A stretch of 64,000 nucleotides of DNA from Chryseobacterium arthrosphaerae (GTDB lineage Bacteria; Bacteroidota; Bacteroidia; Flavobacteriales; Weeksellaceae), in NCBI RefSeq assembly GCF_001684965.1, contig NZ_MAYG01000001.1, forward strand, positions 2,852,001-2,916,000. Direction: 5' to 3'. The notes under the pieces were generated by a model that did no database searches, had not been told where the DNA came from, and was given only the letters and a program-made list of their open reading frames with translations. A program made the translations under genes and the position numbers. Below are positions 1 through 7,883 of the stretch, piece after piece. Each line of letters begins with the position of its first letter. Position 1 is the first letter of the stretch.

Positions 1-2
1 AG

Positions 3-743
3 TATGAGCTGATCAGACCTGAAAACCTTCACCTGATCCTCAGAAATCCTGGAAAAATCTCTAAAATAGCTGAAGAATTTCCCCAATCAAAAATTTCCAC
101 CTTTGATGAAGTCAGTGACCTGGATGCTGACCTGATCATTATTGCTGTAAAGCCTCAGGATTTTCAGACGGTATCCCAGAACATCCGGTTTACCTTTAAA
201 GAAAACCAGATGATCTTATCCATCATGGCGGGAATCAATATTGAAAAAATTCAAAAACTCCTGAACCATCCTCTTGTGGTAAGAGCCATGCCCAACTCTC
301 CTACTCTTCTTGGAATGGGAATTACAGGCTATACAGCAGCCAATGGCATTTCATTCAGTCAGCTTATCAGTATAGAAAGGCTGCTGAACAGCACAGGAAG
401 ATCTGTTTATCTGGAAAATGAAGAACTTCTGGATGGTGTGACCGCTCTGTCCGGAAGCGGACCTGCTTATTTTTATTATATCATTGATGCTATGATCAAA
501 GCGGGAATTGAAATGGGAATTGAAGAAAACCTTTCCAAACTTTTTGTAAAACAGACCATGCTGGGAGCTTATCACCTGATCAATAATTCTGAGAAAAATC
601 TTGAGGAACTGATCAAAGATGTAGCCTCTAAAGGCGGAACAACAGAAGCTGCCTTAAAAACTTTTGAAGAAAACAGTTTCAAAGACATTTTAAAGCAGGG
701 AATTCTGAATGCTGAAAAACGCGCGAAAGAACTCAATAGTTAA
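3..743 (+). CDS. proC: pyrroline-5-carboxylate reductase (5' end outside window)
   Basis: Last step of proline synthesis: NAD(P)H-dependent reduction of 1-pyrroline-5-carboxylate in the cytoplasm. The frame is open from base 3, giving 246 residues of a family usually about 270 long, so only the N-terminal start and the GxGxxG dinucleotide loop are missing. Seen: the Rossmann segment IIIAVKPQDF, the MAGIN and VRAMPNSP segments, and the P5CR signature DGVTALSGSGPAYFYYIIDA in the C-terminal helical half. The stop overlaps the convergent VanZ-like gene by 11 bp. An internal ATG at 210 would cut the Rossmann fold and is not the start. Confidence 0.95.
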   Translation, partial: YELIRPENLHLILRNPGKISKIAEEFPQSKISTFDEVSDLDADLIIIAVKPQDFQTVSQNIRFTFKENQMILSIMAGINIEKIQKLLNHPLVVRAMPNSPTLLGMGITGYTAANGISFSQLISIERLLNSTGRSVYLENEELLDGVTALSGSGPAYFYYIIDAMIKAGIEMGIEENLSKLFVKQTMLGAYHLINNSEKNLEELIKDVASKGGTTEAALKTFEENSFKDILKQGILNAEKRAKELNS

Positions 744-1146
744 ACCTCTTTTCAATATACCTGCACATAAGCCATCCCAGATATACCCCAAAAGTATTCA
801 GGATGATATCGTCTACCTCAAATATTCCCATTCGGGTAAAATACTGGAGAGCTTCCACGATGACAATTGTAGAAATAAATGCAAAGATGAGTGTCTTAAG
901 ATCTTTCAGCTCAGGAAAAACCCACCCTGAAAACCCAAATGGAATAAACATAATGATATTACCGAAAACAATCATGAGGATATATTTCCAGTCTAAACTG
1001 TTCTGAATAAACTCTATGGTAGAAAATACAGGTTCCACCCTGATCAGGTTGTCCTCATACTGAAAACGGCCCATCCCCAGAAACATCAGGTAGAGCAGAA
1101 ACAAAGTATAGGGTACAATAACGGCCTTGTAAATTTTCTTTAACAT
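733..1146 (-). CDS. VanZ-like family membrane protein
   Basis: A 137-residue integral membrane protein with about four hydrophobic segments. It ends with the family signature: VEALQYFTRMG followed by VDDIILNTFGVYLG. In glycopeptide-resistance clusters VanZ gives teicoplanin resistance, but most family members are chromosomal housekeeping proteins of unknown role, and nothing here suggests a resistance cluster. It converges on proC with an 11 bp overlap of the 3' ends and is divergent from lnt with about 55 bp between the starts. Confidence 0.8.
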   Translation of the reverse strand: MLKKIYKAVIVPYTLFLLYLMFLGMGRFQYEDNLIRVEPVFSTIEFIQNSLDWKYILMIVFGNIIMFIPFGFSGWVFPELKDLKTLIFAFISTIVIVEALQYFTRMGIFEVDDIILNTFGVYLGWLMCRYIEKRFNY

Positions 1147-1176
1147 CAGGTGCTAATATATTCATTTCAAAAACAT

Positions 1177-1184
1177 TAAATTTG
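1177..1184 (+). promoter_or_regulatory. -7 promoter element for lnt
   Basis: TAAATTTG matches the Bacteroidetes -7 consensus TAnnTTTG exactly and lies 17 bp before the lnt ATG. No clear TTTG lies at -33. Found by eye. Confidence 0.5.
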
Positions 1185-1201
1185 TGTATTAAAATAATTT
1201 A

Positions 1202-2836
1202 ATGAAATACGTTCTGCTTACACTTATTTCAGCAATGCTGCTGTCGGTCTCATGGCCAACTTATGGGGTTCCGTTTTTTATATTTTTCGCACTTGTTCCG
1301 CTTCTGATGATGGAACATGGCGTTTCAAAATTTTCAGATTATAAAAGGAAAGGCTGGGTGGTCTTCTGGCTGTCTTACCTTTGTTTTGTTATCTGGAATA
1401 TAGTGACTACAGGATGGCTTTATGGCTCTAAAAATCCTGACGGAAGCCACTCTCTGATGGCCGTTGTATTTCCTGTAATGGTCAACTCCCTGCTCTACTC
1501 ACTGGTATTCCAGTGTTACCATTGGTATAAAAATGCCCAGGGAACCTATTGGGGACTGGGTTTCTTCATTGCGATCTGGATGAGTTTTGAAAAATTCCAT
1601 CTGGGCTGGGAACTGACATGGCCCTGGCTGAATTTAGGAAATGTATTTTCAGAATACCCTAAGCTGATCCAGTGGTATGATACGCTGGGAGCCACCGGGG
1701 GAAGCTTCTGGATCCTCCTGATCAATGTTTTGATCTTTTATACGGTCAGAACATGGGAAGCCGGCAGAAAAAGAAAGGACCTGATTAAAAATTCATCAGT
1801 TGTAGCAGCTTTGATAGCACTTCCGATGATTATTTCAGTCATTAAGTACAATAATTTTGATGAAAAACCTACCGGACAGGTTAATGTATTGATGCTGCAG
1901 CCGGACCTTGATCCTTATGCTGAAAAATATTCTAAAGACAGCCTTACGATCGAACAGGATTTACTTTCACTTGCTGAAAAAAACTCAACCGGTAAAATTG
2001 ATTACTATATGGCTCCTGAGACGGCGCTTCCAGGCAGGGGCTCCATTTCTGAAACCGCTTTTGAAAAAAGTTTACTTTTAAATAACATCAAAGGATTCCT
2101 GACCAAACATCCGGGATCTGTTTTTGCAACAGGAATTTCATCACACCGTTTTTACCGTGATCCGGCAACAATGCCTAAAGAAGCCTATGAAATCAACCTG
2201 GGACTCTGGATCACCAGTTACAATACAGCGATTCAGCTTGCCCCGAATCAGAAAGTACAGGCCTATCATAAAGGGAAACTCGTTCCCGGGGTTGAAATTT
2301 TCCCTTACATCACCGTTCTGAAACCTATTTTAGGTAATGCTATGCTTAATCTTGGCGGTACGGTAGCTTCCTTAGGGACGGACAAAGAAAGAGTTGCTTT
2401 TTCAAACCCTTATAATAAAGGTAAACTGGCTCCTATTATCTGCTATGAAAGCATCTATGGGGAGTTTGTAACGGATTATGTAAAAAAGGGAGCTAACTTT
2501 TTAGGAATTATGACCAATGATTCTTGGTGGGGAGTGACGGAAGGCCACAAACAGCTTCTATCCTATGCCAGATTAAGAGCCATTGAAACGAGAAGAGAGA
2601 TTGCCCGTGCTGCCAACAGTGGTATTTCTGCCCATATTGACGCAAAAGGAGAAATAACAGCCGATACTTTTTATGGAGATCAAACCGCATTGTTTGCCAA
2701 AGTAAACCTGTATGACACGATGACCTTTTATACAAGAGCCGGGGATCTGCTTTCAAGATTTTCAATATTTGCATTAGGCTTTTTACTGTTTTATTATCTT
2801 ATTGAAAAATTCCGAAACAGAACAAAAAAATCATAA
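1202..2836 (+). CDS. lnt: apolipoprotein N-acyltransferase
   Basis: Transfers an acyl chain from phospholipid to the N-terminal cysteine of lipoproteins in the inner membrane, the third step of lipoprotein maturation. At 544 residues it fits the family. An N-terminal block of hydrophobic helices (about 1-220) is followed by a nitrilase domain (about 225-505) and a final transmembrane helix. The likely catalytic triad is visible: E273 in MAPETALPG, K357 in YHKGKLVPG and C414 in IICYESIYGE. The start is placed by a -7 element just upstream. Several lipoproteins in this window (at 21176, 24258, 40713 and 45266) would be substrates. Confidence 0.93.
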   Translation: MKYVLLTLISAMLLSVSWPTYGVPFFIFFALVPLLMMEHGVSKFSDYKRKGWVVFWLSYLCFVIWNIVTTGWLYGSKNPDGSHSLMAVVFPVMVNSLLYSLVFQCYHWYKNAQGTYWGLGFFIAIWMSFEKFHLGWELTWPWLNLGNVFSEYPKLIQWYDTLGATGGSFWILLINVLIFYTVRTWEAGRKRKDLIKNSSVVAALIALPMIISVIKYNNFDEKPTGQVNVLMLQPDLDPYAEKYSKDSLTIEQDLLSLAEKNSTGKIDYYMAPETALPGRGSISETAFEKSLLLNNIKGFLTKHPGSVFATGISSHRFYRDPATMPKEAYEINLGLWITSYNTAIQLAPNQKVQAYHKGKLVPGVEIFPYITVLKPILGNAMLNLGGTVASLGTDKERVAFSNPYNKGKLAPIICYESIYGEFVTDYVKKGANFLGIMTNDSWWGVTEGHKQLLSYARLRAIETRREIARAANSGISAHIDAKGEITADTFYGDQTALFAKVNLYDTMTFYTRAGDLLSRFSIFALGFLLFYYLIEKFRNRTKKS

Positions 2837-2879
2837 TTTCCAGGTAAGATTAAACAATCAAAAAATTACTCTTTTAGAT

Positions 2880-3312
2880 ATGGTCATCAAATATTTCACC
2901 TTTAGTATTTCAATAACATTTATTTCCTGGATTGTTGGAATGTTTGTGAATGCCTTTCTAAAAAATACAACTTTCTATAATAAAAACTCTCCAATCTGAA
3001 TTTTATAAAAAGTGAAAAATTTAATAAATCTATTGGGTTATTTTTTTTAAATTCTTTAATCAAAAATTGAAACTTAAAAGCAAAATTCAGAAAAGTAATT
3101 TAATCATTTTAAGAAATGAAATGACAAAATCTGAAATAGATCATTTGATTGGATTTGTTTTTGTAAGTGTTTTTGCTTTTCTTAAAATTTTAGGAAACAA
3201 TTTTATTTTTGCAATGATCATCATGATTGTAAATATAATGATGAATTTGTACCCATCTTTACTGCAGCAAGAAAATAAAAGAAGAATTGATAAATTCATA
3301 AAAAAAATATAA
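2880..3312 (+). pseudogene. decayed CrtO-like acyltransferase (two frameshifts)
   Basis: Three overlapping reading frames each hold a consecutive part of what looks like one small membrane protein. Frame A (2880-2999) gives MVIKYFTFSISITF to NTTFYNKN. Frame B (from about 2987 to 3067) gives LSNLNFIKSEKFNKSIGLFF. Frame C (from about 3043 to 3312) gives FFKFFNQKLKLKSKIQKSNL, RNEMTKSEIDHLIGF and NLYPSLLQQENKRRIDKF. The last two segments recall the conserved C-terminal motifs of small CrtO-type glycosyl-diaponeurosporenoate acyltransferase-like proteins. The A-to-B shift falls in an A5 run at 2982-2986, the B-to-C shift in T/A-rich sequence near 3040-3066. The region is more AT-rich than its neighbours. 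Family assignment is from memory of motifs and is moderate; the split frames are seen directly. Confidence 0.55.
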
Positions 3313-3338
3313 TGTAAACCTTTATTACATAAATAAAA

Positions 3339-3370
3339 GAGAAAAGCCAGCTGGACGTCTGGCTTTTCTC
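3339..3370. terminator. bidirectional hairpin terminator
   Basis: Perfect 12-bp inverted repeat GAGAAAAGCCAG / CTGGCTTTTCTC with an 8-base loop. The T-rich flank lies on the minus-strand side, so it mainly ends the FG-GAP gene at 3397, but it also lies after the plus-strand pseudogene. Confidence 0.75.
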
Positions 3371-3396
3371 ATTGATAGAAGATAGAATTGATTCAA

Positions 3397-5106
3397 TTAC
3401 TTAATCGTAAGTTTTCTGGTGGTTATTTCGTTTTTTATCTTCAGTTTTAGTAAATATACTCCTTTAGGTAAGTGAGAAACATCAATTGACTGGTCCCCAT
3501 TTACAATAATATTCAGTTTTTTTCCGTCCATTGAATACATTTCAGCTTCAGAAACTTTTTCGCCTCTTATATATACTTTATCAGATACAGGATTCGGGTA
3601 GATAACAAGTTTTGTTGCAGCCTTGATGTCTTTTACCCCCAGTGTATTGTTGACAGAAGCATCGGAATATACTTTGGAGGCATCAATCGATTTTACACTC
3701 CAGTATACATTTTCTACGGCCGGGTCAAGGTCAAGGAACCATGAAGGAGTCGTTACTATATATTTGGCGATATCCTGGGCTCCCTGCGTTGTTCCTACCG
3801 TTATTTCATACCTTAAAGCATTCACCGGGGTTTTGTCATCTGTAGCGCCACTCCATGAAAAATTGAACCGGTTTCCGTTTCTGGTCAGATTCAGATCTGT
3901 AGGAGGAGTTGGTTTTAAATTGGCTTCTGTTGAATTATTTTTAAAAACTTTTGTCAGAGACGGCAGGTCTGTTTTATCCCAGTCGAATCCACCCATTAAA
4001 ATATCCAGGTGATGATCATTATTAAAATCAAACAGATGTACGGTACCAGGCCCTCCAAGATTGGATAAACCGTTGATTGTACCTTCCGTAAACTGTTGAT
4101 TGGAAACATTATAAATATATGTCTTCACTACTGCCGTGTAATTTTCATTCCCTGTGACAATAAAGTCATAATAACCGTCATTATTCAGATCTCCAACGCT
4201 TAAAGAAACATCAGAAATATCGGGCATACTGATCTGTTGGGCTGTGAGCGTTCCCGTACCGTCATTCATCAGGACGGCAAAATATCCGTCATCATTTCCA
4301 TCCCTTCCTATGACAACAAGATCCTGAAAACCGTCAGCATTAAAATCTGCAAACTCAATTTTACCTGCTGATAAGGGATCAAGGTCCTGCGCCGGCACCA
4401 ATGTTCCTGCCTGATTCATATAAACCTTACTGACCGGGTTCTGGTTGACATCTGATCCTATAATCACAAGATCCAGAAGCCTGTCGTTATTGAGGTCTAC
4501 CAGCTTAAAACTACCGCTCTGGGTCCCTTCCAGCCAATGCCCGGTCATATCAAAACCCGTCCCGGTATTCTGATAATAGTCCAGGGTATTCCTGAAACCT
4601 GCTCCATTGATATATTGAGTACCGTTAAGTGCATAATCCGATTTCCCGTCATGATTGAAATCAAAAACTTCCAATGAACTGTAAACTTTCCCGGGAATTT
4701 CAGCTTCTTTCACAAATCCTGTTCCTGTATTTCTGAAACGGTACTGTTTATAATTCACAATATCCATATAGCTGAGTCCTGTAGAAACAATATCCATCAG
4801 GCCATCATTATTAAAATCCATAAAACGGATATCTCCCATATGGGTTACATCTCCGCCCAGACCTGCATACGGCAGCAATGTTGAACCATTATTCTGATAT
4901 ACTTCATTATACGTGCTGTCTACATTTCCGTCACCATCAGAATCTATAGCTCCATTCAGTACAATATCCAGTGTCCCGTTGTTATCAATATCAGCAATAT
5001 CAGCTGCTGAGTAATAAAAGTTTTTCATACCGGTCTGTACTTCAGTAAAGTTCTGTGCAGCCAGACCTACAGGAAGCATCGACAATAAAATATAAATTCT
5101 CTTCAT
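3397..5106 (-). CDS. secreted FG-GAP/VCBS repeat protein with T9SS sorting domain
   Basis: A 569-residue exported protein. It has a signal peptide (MKRIYILLSMLPVGLAAQ), then about seven repeats of the form D(F/I)N(N/H)DGxxDIVxxG typical of FG-GAP/VCBS beta-propeller units that bind calcium. A fibronectin-like region follows (about 395-490), then a type A T9SS C-terminal sorting domain (VIYPNPVSDKVYIRG to GVYLLKLKIKNEITTRKLTI). It is probably attached to the cell surface or released by the type IX system. The start is at 5106 rather than 5136, because the -7 element at 5134-5141 would lie on the longer start. Its ligand is unknown. Confidence 0.82.
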   Translation of the reverse strand: MKRIYILLSMLPVGLAAQNFTEVQTGMKNFYYSAADIADIDNNGTLDIVLNGAIDSDGDGNVDSTYNEVYQNNGSTLLPYAGLGGDVTHMGDIRFMDFNNDGLMDIVSTGLSYMDIVNYKQYRFRNTGTGFVKEAEIPGKVYSSLEVFDFNHDGKSDYALNGTQYINGAGFRNTLDYYQNTGTGFDMTGHWLEGTQSGSFKLVDLNNDRLLDLVIIGSDVNQNPVSKVYMNQAGTLVPAQDLDPLSAGKIEFADFNADGFQDLVVIGRDGNDDGYFAVLMNDGTGTLTAQQISMPDISDVSLSVGDLNNDGYYDFIVTGNENYTAVVKTYIYNVSNQQFTEGTINGLSNLGGPGTVHLFDFNNDHHLDILMGGFDWDKTDLPSLTKVFKNNSTEANLKPTPPTDLNLTRNGNRFNFSWSGATDDKTPVNALRYEITVGTTQGAQDIAKYIVTTPSWFLDLDPAVENVYWSVKSIDASKVYSDASVNNTLGVKDIKAATKLVIYPNPVSDKVYIRGEKVSEAEMYSMDGKKLNIIVNGDQSIDVSHLPKGVYLLKLKIKNEITTRKLTIK

Positions 5107-5133
5107 TCTATTTTTATTTAGATTAATTAAAAA

Positions 5134-5141
5134 CAAAGATA
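5134..5141 (-). promoter_or_regulatory. -7 promoter element of the FG-GAP gene
   Basis: On the minus strand this reads TATCTTTG, an exact TAnnTTTG match, 27 bp before the start codon at 5106. It decides the start choice for that gene. Confidence 0.55.
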
Positions 5142-5280
5142 GAATATTAAATTATTGCGGGTAAAAAAAGCCTGTATGAAATATATCAGCACTGATTTTC
5201 TGTGAGATCCCGGAAATTCGGGTATTTTAAAAATTCAATATTATTAATCAGCCACTTATTTGCAAATATTTTCCAAAAGA

Positions 5281-5312
5281 TTTGTCTATCTAAAAAATTC
5301 TTTGTTATTTTG
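5281..5312 (+). promoter_or_regulatory. promoter of the rpmB-rpmG-DUF4295 operon
   Basis: TTTG at 5281-5284 is followed after 21 bp by TATTTTG at 5306-5312, close to the TTTG / TAnnTTTG pattern of Bacteroidetes. It lies about 37 bp before rpmB. Confidence 0.45.
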
Positions 5313-5348
5313 CACTCTCAAATATTATACAAATAAGAACATCGAGAT

Positions 5349-5591
5349 ATGTCAAGAATTTGCCAAATAACAGGAAAGCGTGCAATGGTTGGTAACAACG
5401 TTTCTCACGCTAATAACAAAACGAAGCGTCGTTTTGAAATTAACTTATTAGAGAAGAAGTTTTACCTTCCGGAGCAAGATAAGCACGTAACACTGAAAGT
5501 ATCAGCTCATGGATTGAGAGTGATTAACAAGATTGGAATCGAGGAAGCTATTGAAAGAGCTACAAGAAACGGATTGATTAAAAAGAATTAA
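5349..5591 (+). CDS. rpmB: 50S ribosomal protein L28
   Basis: An 80-residue protein of the large ribosomal subunit. It begins [20 protein letters not shown], the L28 signature, followed by the basic [12 protein letters not shown] segment. First gene of an rpmB-rpmG-DUF4295 operon; 6 bp separate its stop from the rpmG start. Confidence 0.96.
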   Translation: MSRICQITGKRAMVGNNVSHANNKTKRRFEINLLEKKFYLPEQDKHVTLKVSAHGLRVINKIGIEEAIERATRNGLIKKN

Positions 5592-5597
5592 TAAATC

Positions 5598-5780
5598 ATG
5601 GCAAAAAAAGGAAACAGAGTTCAAGTAATCCTTGAATGTACAGAGCACAAAGAAAGTGGTATGCCAGGAATGTCAAGATACATTTCTACAAAAAATAAAA
5701 AGAACACTACAGAGAGATTGGAATTGAAAAAATACAATCCTGTTCTTAAGAGATCTACCATTCACAAAGAAATTAAGTAA
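5598..5780 (+). CDS. rpmG: 50S ribosomal protein L33
   Basis: A 60-residue large-subunit protein. The family core is visible as [34 protein letters not shown] and [12 protein letters not shown]. It keeps one Cys but not the four zinc-binding Cys of C+ paralogues, so it is a zinc-independent form. It lies between rpmB and the DUF4295 gene. Confidence 0.96.
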   Translation: MAKKGNRVQVILECTEHKESGMPGMSRYISTKNKKNTTERLELKKYNPVLKRSTIHKEIK

Positions 5781-5800
5781 TTTATAAATAATAACTTACC

Positions 5801-5953
5801 ATGGCAAAGAAAGTAGTAGCAACCCTACAAAGCGGTCAGTCTAAAAAAATGACTAAGGTGGTGAAAATGGTGAAGTCTTCTAAATCAGGAGCTTACGTTT
5901 TCGAAGAAAAAGTAATGAATGCTGATGAAGTAGATGGTTTTTTGAAAAAATAA
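5801..5953 (+). CDS. DUF4295 family small basic protein
   Basis: A 50-residue, lysine-rich protein starting MAKKVVATLQSGQSKKMTKV and ending DEVDGFLKK. It matches the DUF4295 family, found in Bacteroidetes directly behind rpmB-rpmG. It lies 20 bp after rpmG and shares the operon and its terminator. Its function is unknown; the constant position and the charge suggest a ribosome-associated role (inference). Confidence 0.85.
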   Translation: MAKKVVATLQSGQSKKMTKVVKMVKSSKSGAYVFEEKVMNADEVDGFLKK

Positions 5954-5974
5954 TCAATACTTTATTTACAATAT

Positions 5975-6006
5975 AAAAAACTACTCATATTTTGGGTAGT
6001 TTTTTT
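5975..6006 (+). terminator. terminator of the rpmB operon
   Basis: Inverted repeat AAAAAACTAC / GTAGTTTTTT with an 11-base loop, continuing into a T-run. It starts 21 bp after the DUF4295 stop. Confidence 0.8.
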
Positions 6007-6008
6007 GT

Positions 6009-6016
6009 TATCTTTG
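6009..6016 (+). promoter_or_regulatory. -7 promoter element before the RidA-family gene
   Basis: TATCTTTG, an exact match to TAnnTTTG, 26 bp before the ATG at 6043 and directly after the upstream terminator. Confidence 0.5.
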
Positions 6017-6042
6017 TGCACCAGATTATTAATCAGTAAAGT

Positions 6043-6510
6043 ATGAGAAAGATTCTTGTTCTGGTTGGCACCGCAACTTTTCTATTTTCATTCAGTCAGA
6101 AAACAATGAACCCTACAGCGTATAAAAGTTCGTCAAAAGTTTTCAGCATCAAAGGGCTGTCACAGTCAGTAAGTATTGATTGCGGAAGCGCTGCAATGAT
6201 TTTATTATCCGGTCAGGTTCCTCTGGATTCGGAAGGTAACCTTGTGGGAAAAAATGTAGAGGAACAGACTCAGCAGGTTTTCAAAAATATTGAGAATATT
6301 CTGAAGGAATACGGAGGAACAGGAAAAGACGTAGTAAAGCTGGGAATCTTTATGACAGATATCTCCAAAGCTCCTGATTTCAGAAAGGTCAGGGATATGT
6401 ATGTCAATCTTCAGAATCCTCCTGTAAGCAGCCTTGTGGAAGTAAGCAGGCTTTTCAGAGATGATGTCCTTATAGAAGTGGAAGCCACAGCAGTGATTAA
6501 AAATAAATAA
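6043..6510 (+). CDS. exported RidA (YjgF/YER057c/UK114) family protein
   Basis: 155 residues. A signal-like N-terminus (MRKILVLVGTATFLFSFSQ) precedes a RidA fold (about 30-153). The family segments ILLSGQVPLDSEGNLVGKNV, EEQTQQVFKNIENILKEYGG and VEVSRLFRDDVLIEVEATAV are clear. Classical RidA hydrolyses reactive enamines/imines and uses an Arg in the last segment; here the equivalent stretch reads VSRLFRDDVLIEVEA. The apparent export signal is unlike cytosolic RidA, so the substrate is uncertain. It lies 15 bp upstream of ftsY and may be co-transcribed with it. Confidence 0.82.
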   Translation: MRKILVLVGTATFLFSFSQKTMNPTAYKSSSKVFSIKGLSQSVSIDCGSAAMILLSGQVPLDSEGNLVGKNVEEQTQQVFKNIENILKEYGGTGKDVVKLGIFMTDISKAPDFRKVRDMYVNLQNPPVSSLVEVSRLFRDDVLIEVEATAVIKNK

Positions 6511-6525
6511 GAATAAACTAAAACT

Positions 6526-7479
6526 ATGAGTTGGTTTAAAAATATTTTCAAAAAGGAAGAAAAAGAAACCTTAGATAAAGGATTGGAAAAATCCAGCCAG
6601 GGATTCTTTGAAAAAATGACGAAAGCCGTAGTCGGCAAAAGTAAAGTAGATGATGAAGTCCTGGATGATCTGGAAGAAGTTCTGATTGCATCTGATGTAG
6701 GAGCCTCTACCACAATCAAAATCATAGAAAGAATTGAAGAGCGTGTTGCCAGAGACAAATATGTAGGGGTAAACGAGCTGGATACGATTCTTCGTGAAGA
6801 GATTTCAGGATTATTGCTGGAAAACCCTCATGCCGGTACAGGAAATATTGATACGTCCAAAAAGCCTTATGTTATCATGGTAGTAGGGGTAAACGGAGTT
6901 GGAAAGACCACCACGATCGGAAAACTGGCCCATCAGTTTAAATCAGAAGGCAAAAAAGTTGTTCTGGGAGCAGCTGACACCTTCAGGGCTGCGGCAGTTG
7001 ACCAGCTTACCATCTGGAGTGAAAGGGTTGACGTTCCCATCGTAAAACAGGGAATGGGCTCTGATCCCGCATCGGTTGCATTTGACACTGTACAAAGTGC
7101 TGTAGCTCAAAATGCAGATGTTGTGATTATTGATACGGCAGGAAGGCTGCATAACAAAATAAACCTGATGAATGAGCTTTCCAAGATCAAGAGAGTGATG
7201 CAGAAGGTAATTCCTGATGCACCGCATGAGATTCTATTGGTTCTTGACGGTTCTACAGGGCAGAATGCTTTTGAACAGGCCAAGCAGTTTACAGCCGCTA
7301 CGGAAGTGAATGCCCTGGCCGTAACCAAACTGGACGGAACAGCAAAAGGAGGTGTTGTTATCGGGATCTCTGATCAGTTTCAGATTCCTGTAAAATATAT
7401 AGGCGTTGGCGAGAAAATGCAGGACTTACAACTTTTTAATGGTACGGAATTTGTAGACTCATTCTTCAAGAAAAGATGA
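6526..7479 (+). CDS. ftsY: signal recognition particle receptor FtsY
   Basis: GTPase that docks SRP-ribosome complexes at the inner membrane. At 317 residues it has a four-helix N domain (about 25-100) and a G domain with P-loop GVNGVGKTTT (121-130), DTFRAAAVDQL (151-161), DTAGRLHNK (203-211) and TKLDGTAKGG (267-276). The long acidic A domain of E. coli FtsY is absent; the N-terminus is a short amphipathic lysine/glutamate-rich segment starting MSWFKNIFKK, which probably binds lipid. Confidence 0.96.
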   Translation: MSWFKNIFKKEEKETLDKGLEKSSQGFFEKMTKAVVGKSKVDDEVLDDLEEVLIASDVGASTTIKIIERIEERVARDKYVGVNELDTILREEISGLLLENPHAGTGNIDTSKKPYVIMVVGVNGVGKTTTIGKLAHQFKSEGKKVVLGAADTFRAAAVDQLTIWSERVDVPIVKQGMGSDPASVAFDTVQSAVAQNADVVIIDTAGRLHNKINLMNELSKIKRVMQKVIPDAPHEILLVLDGSTGQNAFEQAKQFTAATEVNALAVTKLDGTAKGGVVIGISDQFQIPVKYIGVGEKMQDLQLFNGTEFVDSFFKKR

Positions 7480-7550
7480 TTTATATCATATTTTCCCTTG
7501 TTTAGCAAACAAATCACTTTTAAATATTAACAATTAAAAAATTTGAAACT

Positions 7551-7805
7551 ATGGGAATTTTAACCTGGATCATATTTGGTCTTATCGCAGGAGCTATTGC
7601 AAAATTAATAATGCCGGGTACTCAGGGAGGCGGATGGCTCATGACAATTATCCTGGGAATCGTAGGAGCATTTGTCGGAGGATTTGTAGGAAATTTAATC
7701 GGCTGGGGAACAGTTGACAGTTTCGACTTCAGAAGTATGCTGCTTGCCATCGGAGGGTCACTCATTGTCCTCTGGATTTACGGAATGGCAACAAGGAAAA
7801 GCTGA
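7551..7805 (+). CDS. GlsB/YeaQ/YmgE family stress-response membrane protein
   Basis: 84 residues, three glycine-rich transmembrane helices, beginning MGILTWIIFGLIAGAIAKLI and containing PGTQGGGWLMTIILGIVGAF, the hallmark of the transglycosylase-associated (GlsB/YeaQ) family. Members are often induced by general stress; the molecular role is not known. Monocistronic, with its own terminator. Confidence 0.88.
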   Translation: MGILTWIIFGLIAGAIAKLIMPGTQGGGWLMTIILGIVGAFVGGFVGNLIGWGTVDSFDFRSMLLAIGGSLIVLWIYGMATRKS

Positions 7806-7827
7806 TATAGCAACGCTTAAAAAAAAT

Positions 7828-7860
7828 AAAATCCCGGATCTCAATTCAGACCCGGGATTT
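7828..7860. terminator. hairpin terminator between the GlsB gene and sppA
   Basis: Inverted repeat AAATCCCGG / CCGGGATTT between two convergent genes. It is flanked by an A-run on the left, so it can act on both strands. Confidence 0.7.
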
Positions 7861-7883
7861 CTGTGTACAATATATAAATTTAG

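Noticed and set aside
709..1006. Plus-strand ORFs opposite the VanZ-like gene
   Set aside because: They are shadows; the minus-strand frame shows transmembrane segments and the family motif.
733..1146. VanZ-like protein as teicoplanin resistance
   Set aside because: No other van genes nearby; the family is common in genomes without resistance.
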